A DNA stretch of 64,000 nucleotides from Lachnospiraceae bacterium (GTDB lineage: Bacteria > Bacillota > Clostridia > Lachnospirales > Lachnospiraceae), in assembly GCA_017619635.1 (NCBI GenBank), contig JAFZRZ010000071.1:186001-250000 (forward strand), given 5' to 3'. Every line of letters starts with the position of its first letter. Position 1 is the stretch's first letter. Of the stretch, positions 57,627 to 64,000 are shown piece by piece. The translations under genes were made by a program, and so were the position numbers. The notes under the pieces are model-generated. The model did not search any database. It had not been told where the DNA came from and was given only the letters and a program-made list of their open reading frames with translations.

Positions 57627-59798
57627 TCATTTTCCGTATCTTCTTATGAATTCTTCCTCGGAAATTATCTCAACTCCCTGTGAAATCGCAGCTTTGTTCT
57701 TTGATGACGTACTTGTAATATCATTGTTGATCAAGGCTGTCGTTTTAGAGCTGATAGAACCAGATACCTTACCACCACGAGCTTCAACGGAAGCTTTGAA
57801 CTCATCTCTGTTCTTGTAGATATGAACATTTCCGGTTATAACAAATGTTAATCCTGCAAGAGAATTATCATTTGCAGTTGTTACCGGCTTTTCAAATTCA
57901 AGTTCATTGACGAGATTGATAAAATCTTCCCATTTTTCGCGGTATGCAGTAACTTCTTCTGCCCATTCAACGATGTTTCTTGCCTTTTCGTCTCCGACGC
58001 CGTCAATGGATACTAGCATGTTGAAAGCTCTTTCCTTACCGTAGTCATCATATCCACCGGCTCCTTCGTCAACTCTGCTGACAAATTCTACGAATTCATT
58101 AACATCGTTATTCCAGTATTTCGCCAGTTTCTTTGACAGGTCGTTGCCCAATAACGGAATATTAAGGCTATACAGGAACTTCTGAAGTGTTGTATTCCTT
58201 GATGCGTTTATAGCATCTATAAGGTTATCCCACTTTTTCTGTCCCCAGCCATCACGTTCGAGTAATCTGGTATAGTATTTGTGACTATATCCGTTGTTGT
58301 TTACTCTGTCTTCCATCTTGTAAACGGAAAGTGTGTCTGCGTCGATAAGTCCTACATTTAAAAGATCTATAATCTGGCTTTCGCCAAGACCTTTTATAAA
58401 TAGACCGTCTTTGCTGAAAGTGTTCATCAGCATACCCACTAACTGTGCCGGACAACTGTCTTTGTTTGTGCAATACAGCACATTGACATTATTATCTGGA
58501 TTCCAGACTACAGTTGTTTTGTGACTGCATGACGGACAGTGGCAAGGTGTCTGAACAGGAGTTGTAGACTCTGTTTCTTCGATACTTGCTATCTGCGGGA
58601 TTATCATGTTTGCCAGATAAACTTCTGCTTTTGAGCCTATAAGCTTTATATACTTATAATTGACATCGTCTTCATTTGCAAGCCTCTTCATTATCGAAAG
58701 ATTATGAAGTGATGCTCTTGTGACTGTGCTGCCAAGTCCAAGTCTTACAGGATCAAATATTGCTACCGGTGTGATAACTCCGGTCTTGCCTACTGACCAT
58801 TCGATATCTCTTATGGTCGTTGTTTTTGTCTCATCAGTCCATTTTAGAGCCATTCCCCATCTCGGATGATGTGTCGTGACACCTAAATTCATTCCTTTTT
58901 CAAGGTCGTTATAAAAAAATACGAGACCATCTGTAGGATATTCAAGATCCTTTATCCTTGATTTCCATTCTTCAATTTTGTCAAGGACATTTTTTGACGA
59001 TACAAGCTCACGCTCTACTACATCAAAACCAAGCGCCTCTAACCAGTCGTATCGGTCGGACATAAATCTGAGATTGTAATCATGATCAAGACTGCTTCTT
59101 GTATCATCACCGATATAAACGTCTGTACCGGGGGTTACAAGTTCGTGAGCCTTAATGATTATCTCTCGTTTTCTACTCTCATTTGAATCGAGCATCTGAA
59201 TGGTTGCTGTAGCAAGATTTCTTGGATTCTCATATGTTCCTCCAAGCTCTTCGTTGATCCTCTCAAACTCTGAATAAGTCATCATCGATTCGCAGCGTAC
59301 AACGACATGTTCCTTGCAAGGTATCTCCAATGGCAATCCTTTAAAATATCTGGCATTGTGGGTTATATCACTGCCCTCAACGCCATTATTACCTCTTGTA
59401 ACAACCTGTTTAAGCCTGCCATCATCATAAGTGGCCACAATAGTACCACCATCACATTTCCAACTCATCATGGCTGAATCATCACATGCTTTTAACCAAC
59501 CGATCAGGTTTTCCCGTTCTGCGTATTTGGTCTTGTCCAATGACAATGCTGGCTTTTCATGACGTACAGTTTTTAAGCCGTTTACAACCTGTGCTCCTAC
59601 GAATGTTGTAGGACTGCCCTGATAAACAAATCCATTGTCCTGCTCTAACTGCCTTAATTGGGCCAAATAGCCATCAAATTCGATGTCTGACATAAATATA
59701 GCCTTACCGCCATAATATGCCTCAGAAGCCTCAATTAAACGTCTTGTTAGAATAGCCTGTTCTGACGTGTCATTCGCGTCAAGTTTTCTTATTTCCAT
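57627..59798 (-). CDS. ligA: NAD-dependent DNA ligase
   Basis: Seals nicks with NAD as cofactor; needed for lagging-strand replication. The 723 residues are of near normal length (about 670): Ia/NAD-binding start (about 1-60, with SDIEFDGYLAQLRQLE), the adenylation motif WKCDGGTIVATY with the active lysine (about 114), the zinc finger CHCPSC ... CTNKDSC (about 421-450), helix-hairpin-helix segments (LNVGLIDADTL; VSIDGVGDEKARNIVEW) and a C-terminal BRCT domain (LAGLTFVITGNVHIYKNRDEF, about 650-723). GAAAGGAG precedes the ATG. It extends the element's private replication set. Confidence 0.95.
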   Translation of the reverse strand: MEIRKLDANDTSEQAILTRRLIEASEAYYGGKAIFMSDIEFDGYLAQLRQLEQDNGFVYQGSPTTFVGAQVVNGLKTVRHEKPALSLDKTKYAERENLIGWLKACDDSAMMSWKCDGGTIVATYDDGRLKQVVTRGNNGVEGSDITHNARYFKGLPLEIPCKEHVVVRCESMMTYSEFERINEELGGTYENPRNLATATIQMLDSNESRKREIIIKAHELVTPGTDVYIGDDTRSSLDHDYNLRFMSDRYDWLEALGFDVVERELVSSKNVLDKIEEWKSRIKDLEYPTDGLVFFYNDLEKGMNLGVTTHHPRWGMALKWTDETKTTTIRDIEWSVGKTGVITPVAIFDPVRLGLGSTVTRASLHNLSIMKRLANEDDVNYKYIKLIGSKAEVYLANMIIPQIASIEETESTTPVQTPCHCPSCSHKTTVVWNPDNNVNVLYCTNKDSCPAQLVGMLMNTFSKDGLFIKGLGESQIIDLLNVGLIDADTLSVYKMEDRVNNNGYSHKYYTRLLERDGWGQKKWDNLIDAINASRNTTLQKFLYSLNIPLLGNDLSKKLAKYWNNDVNEFVEFVSRVDEGAGGYDDYGKERAFNMLVSIDGVGDEKARNIVEWAEEVTAYREKWEDFINLVNELEFEKPVTTANDNSLAGLTFVITGNVHIYKNRDEFKASVEARGGKVSGSISSKTTALINNDITSTSSKNKAAISQGVEIISEEEFIRRYGK

Positions 59799-59828
59799 AT
59801 TTTTCTCCTTTCCAATATGTGTGTAATA

Positions 59829-59856
59829 AATATGTCGATTTTAGGGAAAAATAAAA
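59829..59856 (-). promoter_or_regulatory. Simple promoter TTTTAT-N16-CATATT for ligA
   Basis: Minus strand TTTTAT, 16 bases, CATATTTATTAC, pointing to ligA at 59798. Confidence 0.5.
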
Positions 59857-59876
59857 GAGCCGCAGGCTCTTTTTAA
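59850..59876 (-). terminator. Terminator of the HipA-like gene
   Basis: Minus strand AAAGAGCC-TGC-GGCTCTTT followed by TATTTTT; its tail forms the -35 part of the ligA promoter. Confidence 0.75.
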
Positions 59877-59879
59877 AGT

Positions 59880-61064
59880 TTAAATTGTATGATCTTTTAA
59901 TGAACAATATTTAGGCTCATACCCTTGAATATCTACACAGTTTTTCCAAAAATGCTCACTTATTTTTTTATTGGGTTCAACGTTTTCCCTTTGACATTTT
60001 GATATGTATATATCGTCAAATTCGGATATTCTAATCTTTTTACCTCCCCATTCAATGCCGGATTTCTTATCTTCTTTAGGTAGAGTCATAAATTTATTCC
60101 ATGAAGATTCCATATCTTTAATAGATGAAATCGATGATATATTATCCGTTATGTTGATTTGATAAAGTTTTTCTTGCTGCTTTATGTTTGGCAATATCAG
60201 ATGTTCCATACGTTCATCGATCATTGTCTTATATAATTCACGACGTAAATCAGAAATTAATGGCGTATCCTCTATTATCTTTTCAACCTTTTCCTTGTCA
60301 AATCTTTCATATATTTTCTTTATGGATTTACATGCACAAGGATCTTTTAAAACTCTATCGCTTAATAAAAAATCATGATATGATATCTGTTTTCCTTCAA
60401 AAGAAAATGCGGCTTTAGGATACGAATATAGCCTTTCATCAATCATTGAACGATCTGACAGTAGTTGCTCGATACCCTTGTCTGCTAACATTGGATACAA
60501 GCATGAACCACAGTCATATATGGGAGCTAATTTAATTTTATCTGAAATTGCATCATCGTTATACAGATATCCCCAGTTGCCAGTATGTCTATCAAAATTT
60601 CCTAATAAAGTGTCTATAGCAAAAGTATCCCAGAATCTTTCTGTGGCTTTTTCTTGGAGGCTTTTTTCGTAATCGCCTATTGCTTCGACAACATTGTCTA
60701 TTTCGGGATAATGAACCTCTTTAAACCGTCCGTCATTTGAACTGTTATATTCTTGAAATTCATTTAATTGGTATCCATCTGTACAAAAATCTTTGCATGC
60801 TACAACAACGCGATCTTTGTAAACTCCCAATATGGTTGATTGTACCGGAATATCTAAAGTTTCTATAATATGGCATGATACATATTCTGAAAAAATATTA
60901 TTGCGATAACTGGAGTTTAGTTCATTCCTTTTATCATCTGGAACTTTGTCGGGAAATTTCAACATGTATCGTTCCCCATTAAAATATATTGTTTTCTTCT
61001 CGTCGCTGCCGCCGTATCTTTTATGTCCTTGAGGACAATCTGAAAAATCAAAATACTTCTCCAT
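59880..61064 (-). CDS. HipA/CtkA-like protein kinase
   Basis: HipA-type Ser/Thr kinases are toxins of persistence modules that phosphorylate host translation factors. The 394 residues show an ATP-binding start (KKTIYFNGERYMLKFP, about 24-38), the catalytic box LLGNFDRHTGNWGYL (about 158) and the metal loop LAPIYDCGSCLYP (about 188), where the usual D-x-G/A-S is present as DCGS. GGAGGG lies seven bases before the ATG. It overlaps the 79-residue gene upstream by 17 bases, like a toxin gene behind its partner. Confidence 0.7.
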   Translation of the reverse strand: MEKYFDFSDCPQGHKRYGGSDEKKTIYFNGERYMLKFPDKVPDDKRNELNSSYRNNIFSEYVSCHIIETLDIPVQSTILGVYKDRVVVACKDFCTDGYQLNEFQEYNSSNDGRFKEVHYPEIDNVVEAIGDYEKSLQEKATERFWDTFAIDTLLGNFDRHTGNWGYLYNDDAISDKIKLAPIYDCGSCLYPMLADKGIEQLLSDRSMIDERLYSYPKAAFSFEGKQISYHDFLLSDRVLKDPCACKSIKKIYERFDKEKVEKIIEDTPLISDLRRELYKTMIDERMEHLILPNIKQQEKLYQINITDNISSISSIKDMESSWNKFMTLPKEDKKSGIEWGGKKIRISEFDDIYISKCQRENVEPNKKISEHFWKNCVDIQGYEPKYCSLKDHTI

Positions 61065-61287
61065 ACTTACCCTCCGTAAAATCGTACACGTAACATTGTC
61101 TTAATTCTTTTGCGAGGCTAGAACTTATCATTCTGTAACTTTCAGATGCGTTAATATCTCCAAGAACTTGAGATATTTCGCAATCCAGTGGATATTTTCC
61201 CTTATTATAACTATCAATTAAAGTTGTGATACTAGAATCTAATTCTGTTGGAAGATTGTCATATATTTTTTTTATTTGAATTTTCAT
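61048..61287 (-). CDS. Small partner of the HipA-like kinase, possible antitoxin
   Basis: A 79-residue soluble protein (MKIQIKKIYDNLPTELDSS...DFTEGKYGEVF). It overlaps the kinase gene by 17 bases and follows a class-1 promoter. Its position is that of the antitoxin or N-subdomain protein (HipB/HipS) in such modules. No helix-turn-helix is obvious, so a HipS-like or unknown inhibitor is more likely than HipB. AAAGG precedes the ATG. Confidence 0.6.
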   Translation of the reverse strand: MKIQIKKIYDNLPTELDSSITTLIDSYNKGKYPLDCEISQVLGDINASESYRMISSSLAKELRQCYVYDFTEGKYGEVF

Positions 61288-61308
61288 AATCTAACCTTTG
61301 TATATGTT

Positions 61309-61355
61309 TGCTATTAATATATAATATTATACTTAAAATATAATATTTTGTGCAA
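61309..61355 (-). promoter_or_regulatory. Class-1 promoter for the kinase module
   Basis: Minus strand TTTTTTGCACAAAATATT, 28 bases to TATATTAATAG; here the CATA box is TATA. Confidence 0.5.
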
Positions 61356-61386
61356 AAAATAAAAGAGCCCGCAGGCTCTTTTTTAA
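61354..61386 (-). terminator. Terminator of the 66-residue gene
   Basis: Minus strand AAGAGCC-TGCG-GGCTCTT followed by TTATTTTTT, which runs into TTGCAC of the kinase promoter. Confidence 0.75.
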
Positions 61387-61435
61387 TGGGAGGAATGAAA
61401 TTAGTTGCTGATAATTAAACAATCAGCTATAAAAG

Positions 61436-61636
61436 TCAACTGTTTGCAGTAGGATCGTCTACTTCCGGATAATAACAATTATCACAGATGATCAATGAGT
61501 CAGTTCCGGGAATCTGTATAGCCCTGACATCGTCATCGGCGTTATATTCGCTCAGATATCCCTGGCAACCGATTATTACCCTGCTGTCTTCAGCTTTATT
61601 GTCTTTTATTATTTTGATAAGTTCTTTTCCTGTCAT
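61436..61636 (-). CDS. Small protein of unknown function, 66 aa
   Basis: MTGKELIKIIKDNKAEDSRVI...VDDPTANS, soluble and acidic with a CxxC-like pair (IICDNC). AAAGGAG lies nine bases before the ATG. Its start resembles small phage proteins that begin TVKELI(D/E)xL, whose role is unknown. It has its own promoter-like CATATT box upstream and a terminator after it. Confidence 0.65.
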   Translation of the reverse strand: MTGKELIKIIKDNKAEDSRVIIGCQGYLSEYNADDDVRAIQIPGTDSLIICDNCYYPEVDDPTANS

Positions 61637-61692
61637 GATTGACTCCTTTCTCGGTTAGATATTATAAATATGGCAGTTTATGAAAACAATAA

Positions 61693-61720
61693 AAAAGAAC
61701 CGGCCAAAACCGATTCTTTA
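61693..61720 (-). terminator. Terminator of the 179-residue gene
   Basis: Minus strand AAGAATCGG-TTTTGG-CCGGTTCTT followed by TTTTATTG. Confidence 0.75.
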
Positions 61721-61724
61721 AATG

Positions 61725-62264
61725 TTATGCGATTGCTTCGTAGAGTTCCTGCAAGGCATTCTCCTCTTTGCATTTTACTGCCCAGAGATAAGTATCCTCT
61801 TTGTAACCCTTGATGTCGTTCAGGGTGAAACCTGCATCAAAGAGATCCTGCAGAGAGTCTGCATCGGAGAAGTTTGAGTCAAGATACATCTCAAAACGCG
61901 CATCAAGCTCGTTATTGATGTCTTCGCCCCTCTTATCGTTAAGAAAGATCTTCTTGTTTTCTGCGTCATAAACGCTCCAACGATATACATTGTACTGGTT
62001 CTGCAAAAACTTGGGAATCTCTGTTACAACAAAAGGGTTCTTGCCCATCTTTTGCAGCTCGGCATATATCTCTTTCAAGTTTCCGACTGTAAAAGGCTCC
62101 TTATAATATGTTCCGAAGTCGTCTTCGTAATATCTTCCTACGAATGCAATCAGAGAACAGTTAAGATTAAAGGCTACTCCCTCAACATCTGTTCCTCCGT
62201 CAAGAGAAATGACTACATCATCAGGAAGTTCCCTGACACGATCGATAAAATCACTTATTAACAT
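61725..62264 (-). CDS. Unknown acidic protein, 179 aa
   Basis: MLISDFIDRVRELPDDVVISL...ALQELYEAIA, soluble, acidic. The N-terminus resembles that of the 66-residue protein at 61436 (a short helix followed by a DxxVxI strand), so the two may share a small domain. AAGGAGG precedes the ATG. Function unknown. Confidence 0.65.
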   Translation of the reverse strand: MLISDFIDRVRELPDDVVISLDGGTDVEGVAFNLNCSLIAFVGRYYEDDFGTYYKEPFTVGNLKEIYAELQKMGKNPFVVTEIPKFLQNQYNVYRWSVYDAENKKIFLNDKRGEDINNELDARFEMYLDSNFSDADSLQDLFDAGFTLNDIKGYKEDTYLWAVKCKEENALQELYEAIA

Positions 62265-62325
62265 TGTTAATCCTCCTTTTCTGTGTTATTACATAGAAAA
62301 CATGGAGAATTGTTATGATCATAAG

Positions 62326-62655
62326 TTATTGTTCTTGTTGTGTAAGTTTGCCCTTGTTTTCTTCGGATATGCGTTTGGATATTTGACGCAATTTACGAAG
62401 AGTTGGATCGTATATACCTGTGATTGTGATCATGTAATAATTATGTATTGAATAGAATCTAGGAAACAGGCTTAATAGTATTTTAGGATTTCCTTTATTA
62501 TCCAATATTTCACATATAACATATAGCGGAAAAATTATTATTAAAATTAGAATATTGACAATATTATCCATTAAAAATAAAGGAAAAAACCATGGACGTA
62601 GACGTATGATGAAACATGTTAGAGTATCGACTCCATTTAAAATCATAACTACCAT
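62326..62655 (-). CDS. Membrane protein fragment, possibly frameshifted from the gene upstream
   Basis: A 109-residue frame with hydrophobic segments (PWFFPLFLM, VNILILIIIFPLYVICEIL) and a basic end. No ribosome binding site precedes its ATG. It overlaps the 106-residue membrane gene by 92 bases in another frame, and both contain a VVMILN stretch encoded by a short direct duplication. One gene of about 180 residues broken by a duplication/frameshift is the simplest reading. Confidence 0.45.
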   Translation of the reverse strand: MVVMILNGVDTLTCFIIRLRPWFFPLFLMDNIVNILILIIIFPLYVICEILDNKGNPKILLSLFPRFYSIHNYYMITITGIYDPTLRKLRQISKRISEENKGKLTQQEQ

Positions 62656-62884
62656 TATATCTGATATGATATTTTTTATGGTTCAAAATCATAACCACTA
62701 TAAAAACCGGAACTATTAATAATACATATCTAAAATAATAATCTGCATAAGAATCTTCCCAACCTGCAATTGTTTCTGAACATTCTAACCAATTTATAGT
62801 ATCAGAAACGACTTTTATTCCAATTCCTACAATAGTGATTATCTTTAGTATTTCTATTATGGTGGTCCATTCGATATGTGGCAT
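62564..62884 (-). CDS. Small membrane protein, probably broken
   Basis: A 106-residue frame with two membrane helices (IIEILKIITIVGIGIKVV and YYFRYVLLIVPVFIVVMIL). CAGGAG lies nine bases before the ATG, so this is the true start. The last 25 residues (FKWSRYSNMFHHTSTS...) lack membrane character, while another frame continues with hydrophobic sequence, which suggests a frameshift near 62660-62700. Confidence 0.55.
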   Translation of the reverse strand: MPHIEWTTIIEILKIITIVGIGIKVVSDTINWLECSETIAGWEDSYADYYFRYVLLIVPVFIVVMILNHKKYHIRYNGSYDFKWSRYSNMFHHTSTSMVFSFIFNG

Positions 62885-63062
62885 ATGTTATTCTCCTGAA
62901 TAGATTTGAATTAAATGTATTGCTATATATAATATGATTTATATAAAATAAAAAGGCCCCATATGAGATATGGGTATTTTGAAAAGATTTTTTTATTTTT
63001 GACAATCTCTGTCATACTTATCGATATAAACATTGCAAAAGCGGAGGATAAACCGAATAATT

Positions 63063-63122
63063 CAGACGCTCCATACCGTCTGATAGCCTAAACAGGCTTT
63101 TGTTTATTAACGACAGCCTGTT
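63063..63122 (+). promoter_or_regulatory. Two stem-loops in the leader of a plus-strand gene
   Basis: CAGACG/CGTCTG (63063-63082) and AACAGGCT/AGCCTGTT (63091-63122) precede the gene at 63164. They may be a structured leader or an upstream terminator; no T-run follows. Confidence 0.35.
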
Positions 63123-63163
63123 GGAGAGGTTGTCAGTATGAGTAAAGGAGAACATAAATAAAA

Positions 63164-63466
63164 ATGGCAAAGAACCAGGAAGTAAAGAAATGGATCATCG
63201 GAATGTCCGGTAGTGAATGGGACGATGTATGCGTCTACTCATTCGAGGGAACAAAATCACAGGCAAAGAAGGTTTTGGTTGATCTCGTTAAATCCGACAA
63301 GAAAGAATTTGACAATTACGATTATGGGACCGAAAAAGTTTCAGAAATTGAAGAGGACAAATTTGGCGTGTTACATGCCGGGACAACCTTCAGTGATTGT
63401 CATAATGATTATACTGCCACTCCCATGGAAGCTATCAGTGATATCTCAACACGGCATTGGTGGTAA
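63164..63466 (+). CDS. Unknown small protein, plus strand, 100 aa
   Basis: MAKNQEVKKWIIGMSGSEWDD...ISTRHWW, soluble and acidic, with a central lysine/aspartate-rich helix. AAAGGAG lies 14 bases before the ATG; a seven-codon frame overlaps that site. The 279-base gap upstream holds hairpins. No family recognised. Confidence 0.65.
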   Translation: MAKNQEVKKWIIGMSGSEWDDVCVYSFEGTKSQAKKVLVDLVKSDKKEFDNYDYGTEKVSEIEEDKFGVLHAGTTFSDCHNDYTATPMEAISDISTRHWW

Positions 63467-63576
63467 GTAGCATAAGGAAAATAATGCGGCAATCTGAATT
63501 ATAATTAAATACGGTTAAAAAGACTCTCGATTAACTCGGGGGTTTTATTTATGTCTGACGGGATATATTGTCGAAC

Positions 63577-63607
63577 AAAATAAAAAAATCCCCGAAGGGA
63601 CTTTTTA
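63577..63607 (-). terminator. Terminator of the kinase-like gene
   Basis: Minus strand TCCC-TTCG-GGGA, a UUCG tetraloop stem, followed by seven T. Confidence 0.8.
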
Positions 63608-64000
63608 TCTGCGATATTCAAGAGTTGCAAACATTGGCTTGTCACCGTTGTTGTCGATGATTGTGATCGGCTTATTAAGCATCTTTGACAGTTCTTCGAG
63701 TTTTTCGATGGAAAACTTATCATTGTCGTCTTCGAGACGCCTGTTCCATTCCTCTTCACTAAACGTCCCCCTCATCATGGCACGCGATTTACGAATATCG
63801 TCATTGACCGATACGTAGACAACATCAACGTTTTCGGATCCATATGCCTTGACATAGCTCATAGCACCTGTAAGATCTACTACGCATGAATAATCATCTG
63901 AAGGGTCTATCATGGGTGAACCATAATACCAGATGTCCGGTTTGCCATTGAACAGTGTATTATATGATCTGTGCTCTATTAAAGAATTATTCTTGATCAT
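63605..64000 (-). CDS. Guanylate-kinase-like protein, N-terminal part outside the window
   Basis: The visible 131 residues match the second half of guanylate kinase: a substrate-region tyrosine (PDIWYYGSP), CVVDLTGAMSYVKAYG, the strand VDVVYVSV followed by the lid segment RKSRAMMRGTFSEEEWNRRLEDDNDKF (about 70-96). The P-loop would lie beyond base 64000. The ATG at the window edge is therefore probably internal. Phage and plasmid kinases of this type phosphorylate GMP/dGMP or serve other nucleotides. A terminator follows the stop. Confidence 0.65.
   Translation of the reverse strand: MIKNNSLIEHRSYNTLFNGKPDIWYYGSPMIDPSDDYSCVVDLTGAMSYVKAYGSENVDVVYVSVNDDIRKSRAMMRGTFSEEEWNRRLEDDNDKFSIEKLEELSKMLNKPITIIDNNGDKPMFATLEYRR

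Overview
The window looks like part of a large, AT-rich conjugative element (megaplasmid or plasmid-like phage) of a low-GC Gram-positive anaerobe. I infer Clostridia, probably Lachnospiraceae, from the AGGAGG-type ribosome binding sites, the Gram-positive type IV secretion genes (PrgI-like, Maff2-like, NlpC/P60), a class B sortase, and repeats that resemble Lachnospiraceae Cas12a crRNA handles. I see no rRNA, tRNA, integrase, transposase, relaxase, cas gene or metabolic operon. The element carries much of its own replication and expression machinery.

Layout. 1-15757 (all minus strand) is the transfer block, in transcription order: a 455-aa protein, the VirD4-type coupling ATPase, a VirB2/Maff2-like subunit, a VirB6-like membrane protein, a PrgI/VirB3-like protein, the VirB4 ATPase, a small membrane protein, and a large membrane-anchored NlpC/P60 hydrolase. 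It is followed by an actin-like (ParM) gene with a small partner, three proteins of unknown function and a class B sortase cut by the window edge. 15973-31814 is the DNA metabolism and transcription block: SSB, a Rad52-like annealing protein, a ribbon-helix-helix protein, a double OB-fold zinc protein, a PHP-containing DNA polymerase III alpha subunit, a DnaG-like primase, a NERD protein, a sigma-70 family factor and a second, region-2-only sigma-like protein. 31815-32693 is non-coding, with origin-like features and a candidate small RNA. 32715-45982 holds two RecD-like helicases, a C5-cytosine methyltransferase, a CoiA/topoisomerase-zinc-finger protein, an HNH-acetyltransferase fusion and unknown proteins. 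46301-49769 is a plus-strand operon with signal peptidase I, a second actin-like ATPase and its putative adaptor. 49817-64000 is accessory: a secreted nuclease lipoprotein, a PARG-like macrodomain protein, NAD-dependent DNA ligase, a HipA-like kinase with a small partner, many small unknown genes and a guanylate-kinase-like fragment.

Two genome-wide signals are not explained by the genes. First, ten solitary 20-nt units scattered between 21.4 and 56.2 kb, all in the same orientation, match the Cas12a crRNA handle (TCTAC-loop-GTAGAT). Two variants show paired stem changes (CCTAC...GTAGG), and most sit on or just after a stop codon. They could be solitary crRNA-like units or RNA anti-CRISPR decoys. 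Second, 15 intergenic sites carry TTGCACAAAA at a nearly fixed 26-28 nt upstream of a CATAYT box, always reading toward the next gene, and usually fused to the terminator of the preceding gene. A simpler promoter form (TTTTAT-N16-CATAYT) occurs elsewhere. This could be the regulon of the element's own sigma factor and an upstream-binding activator.
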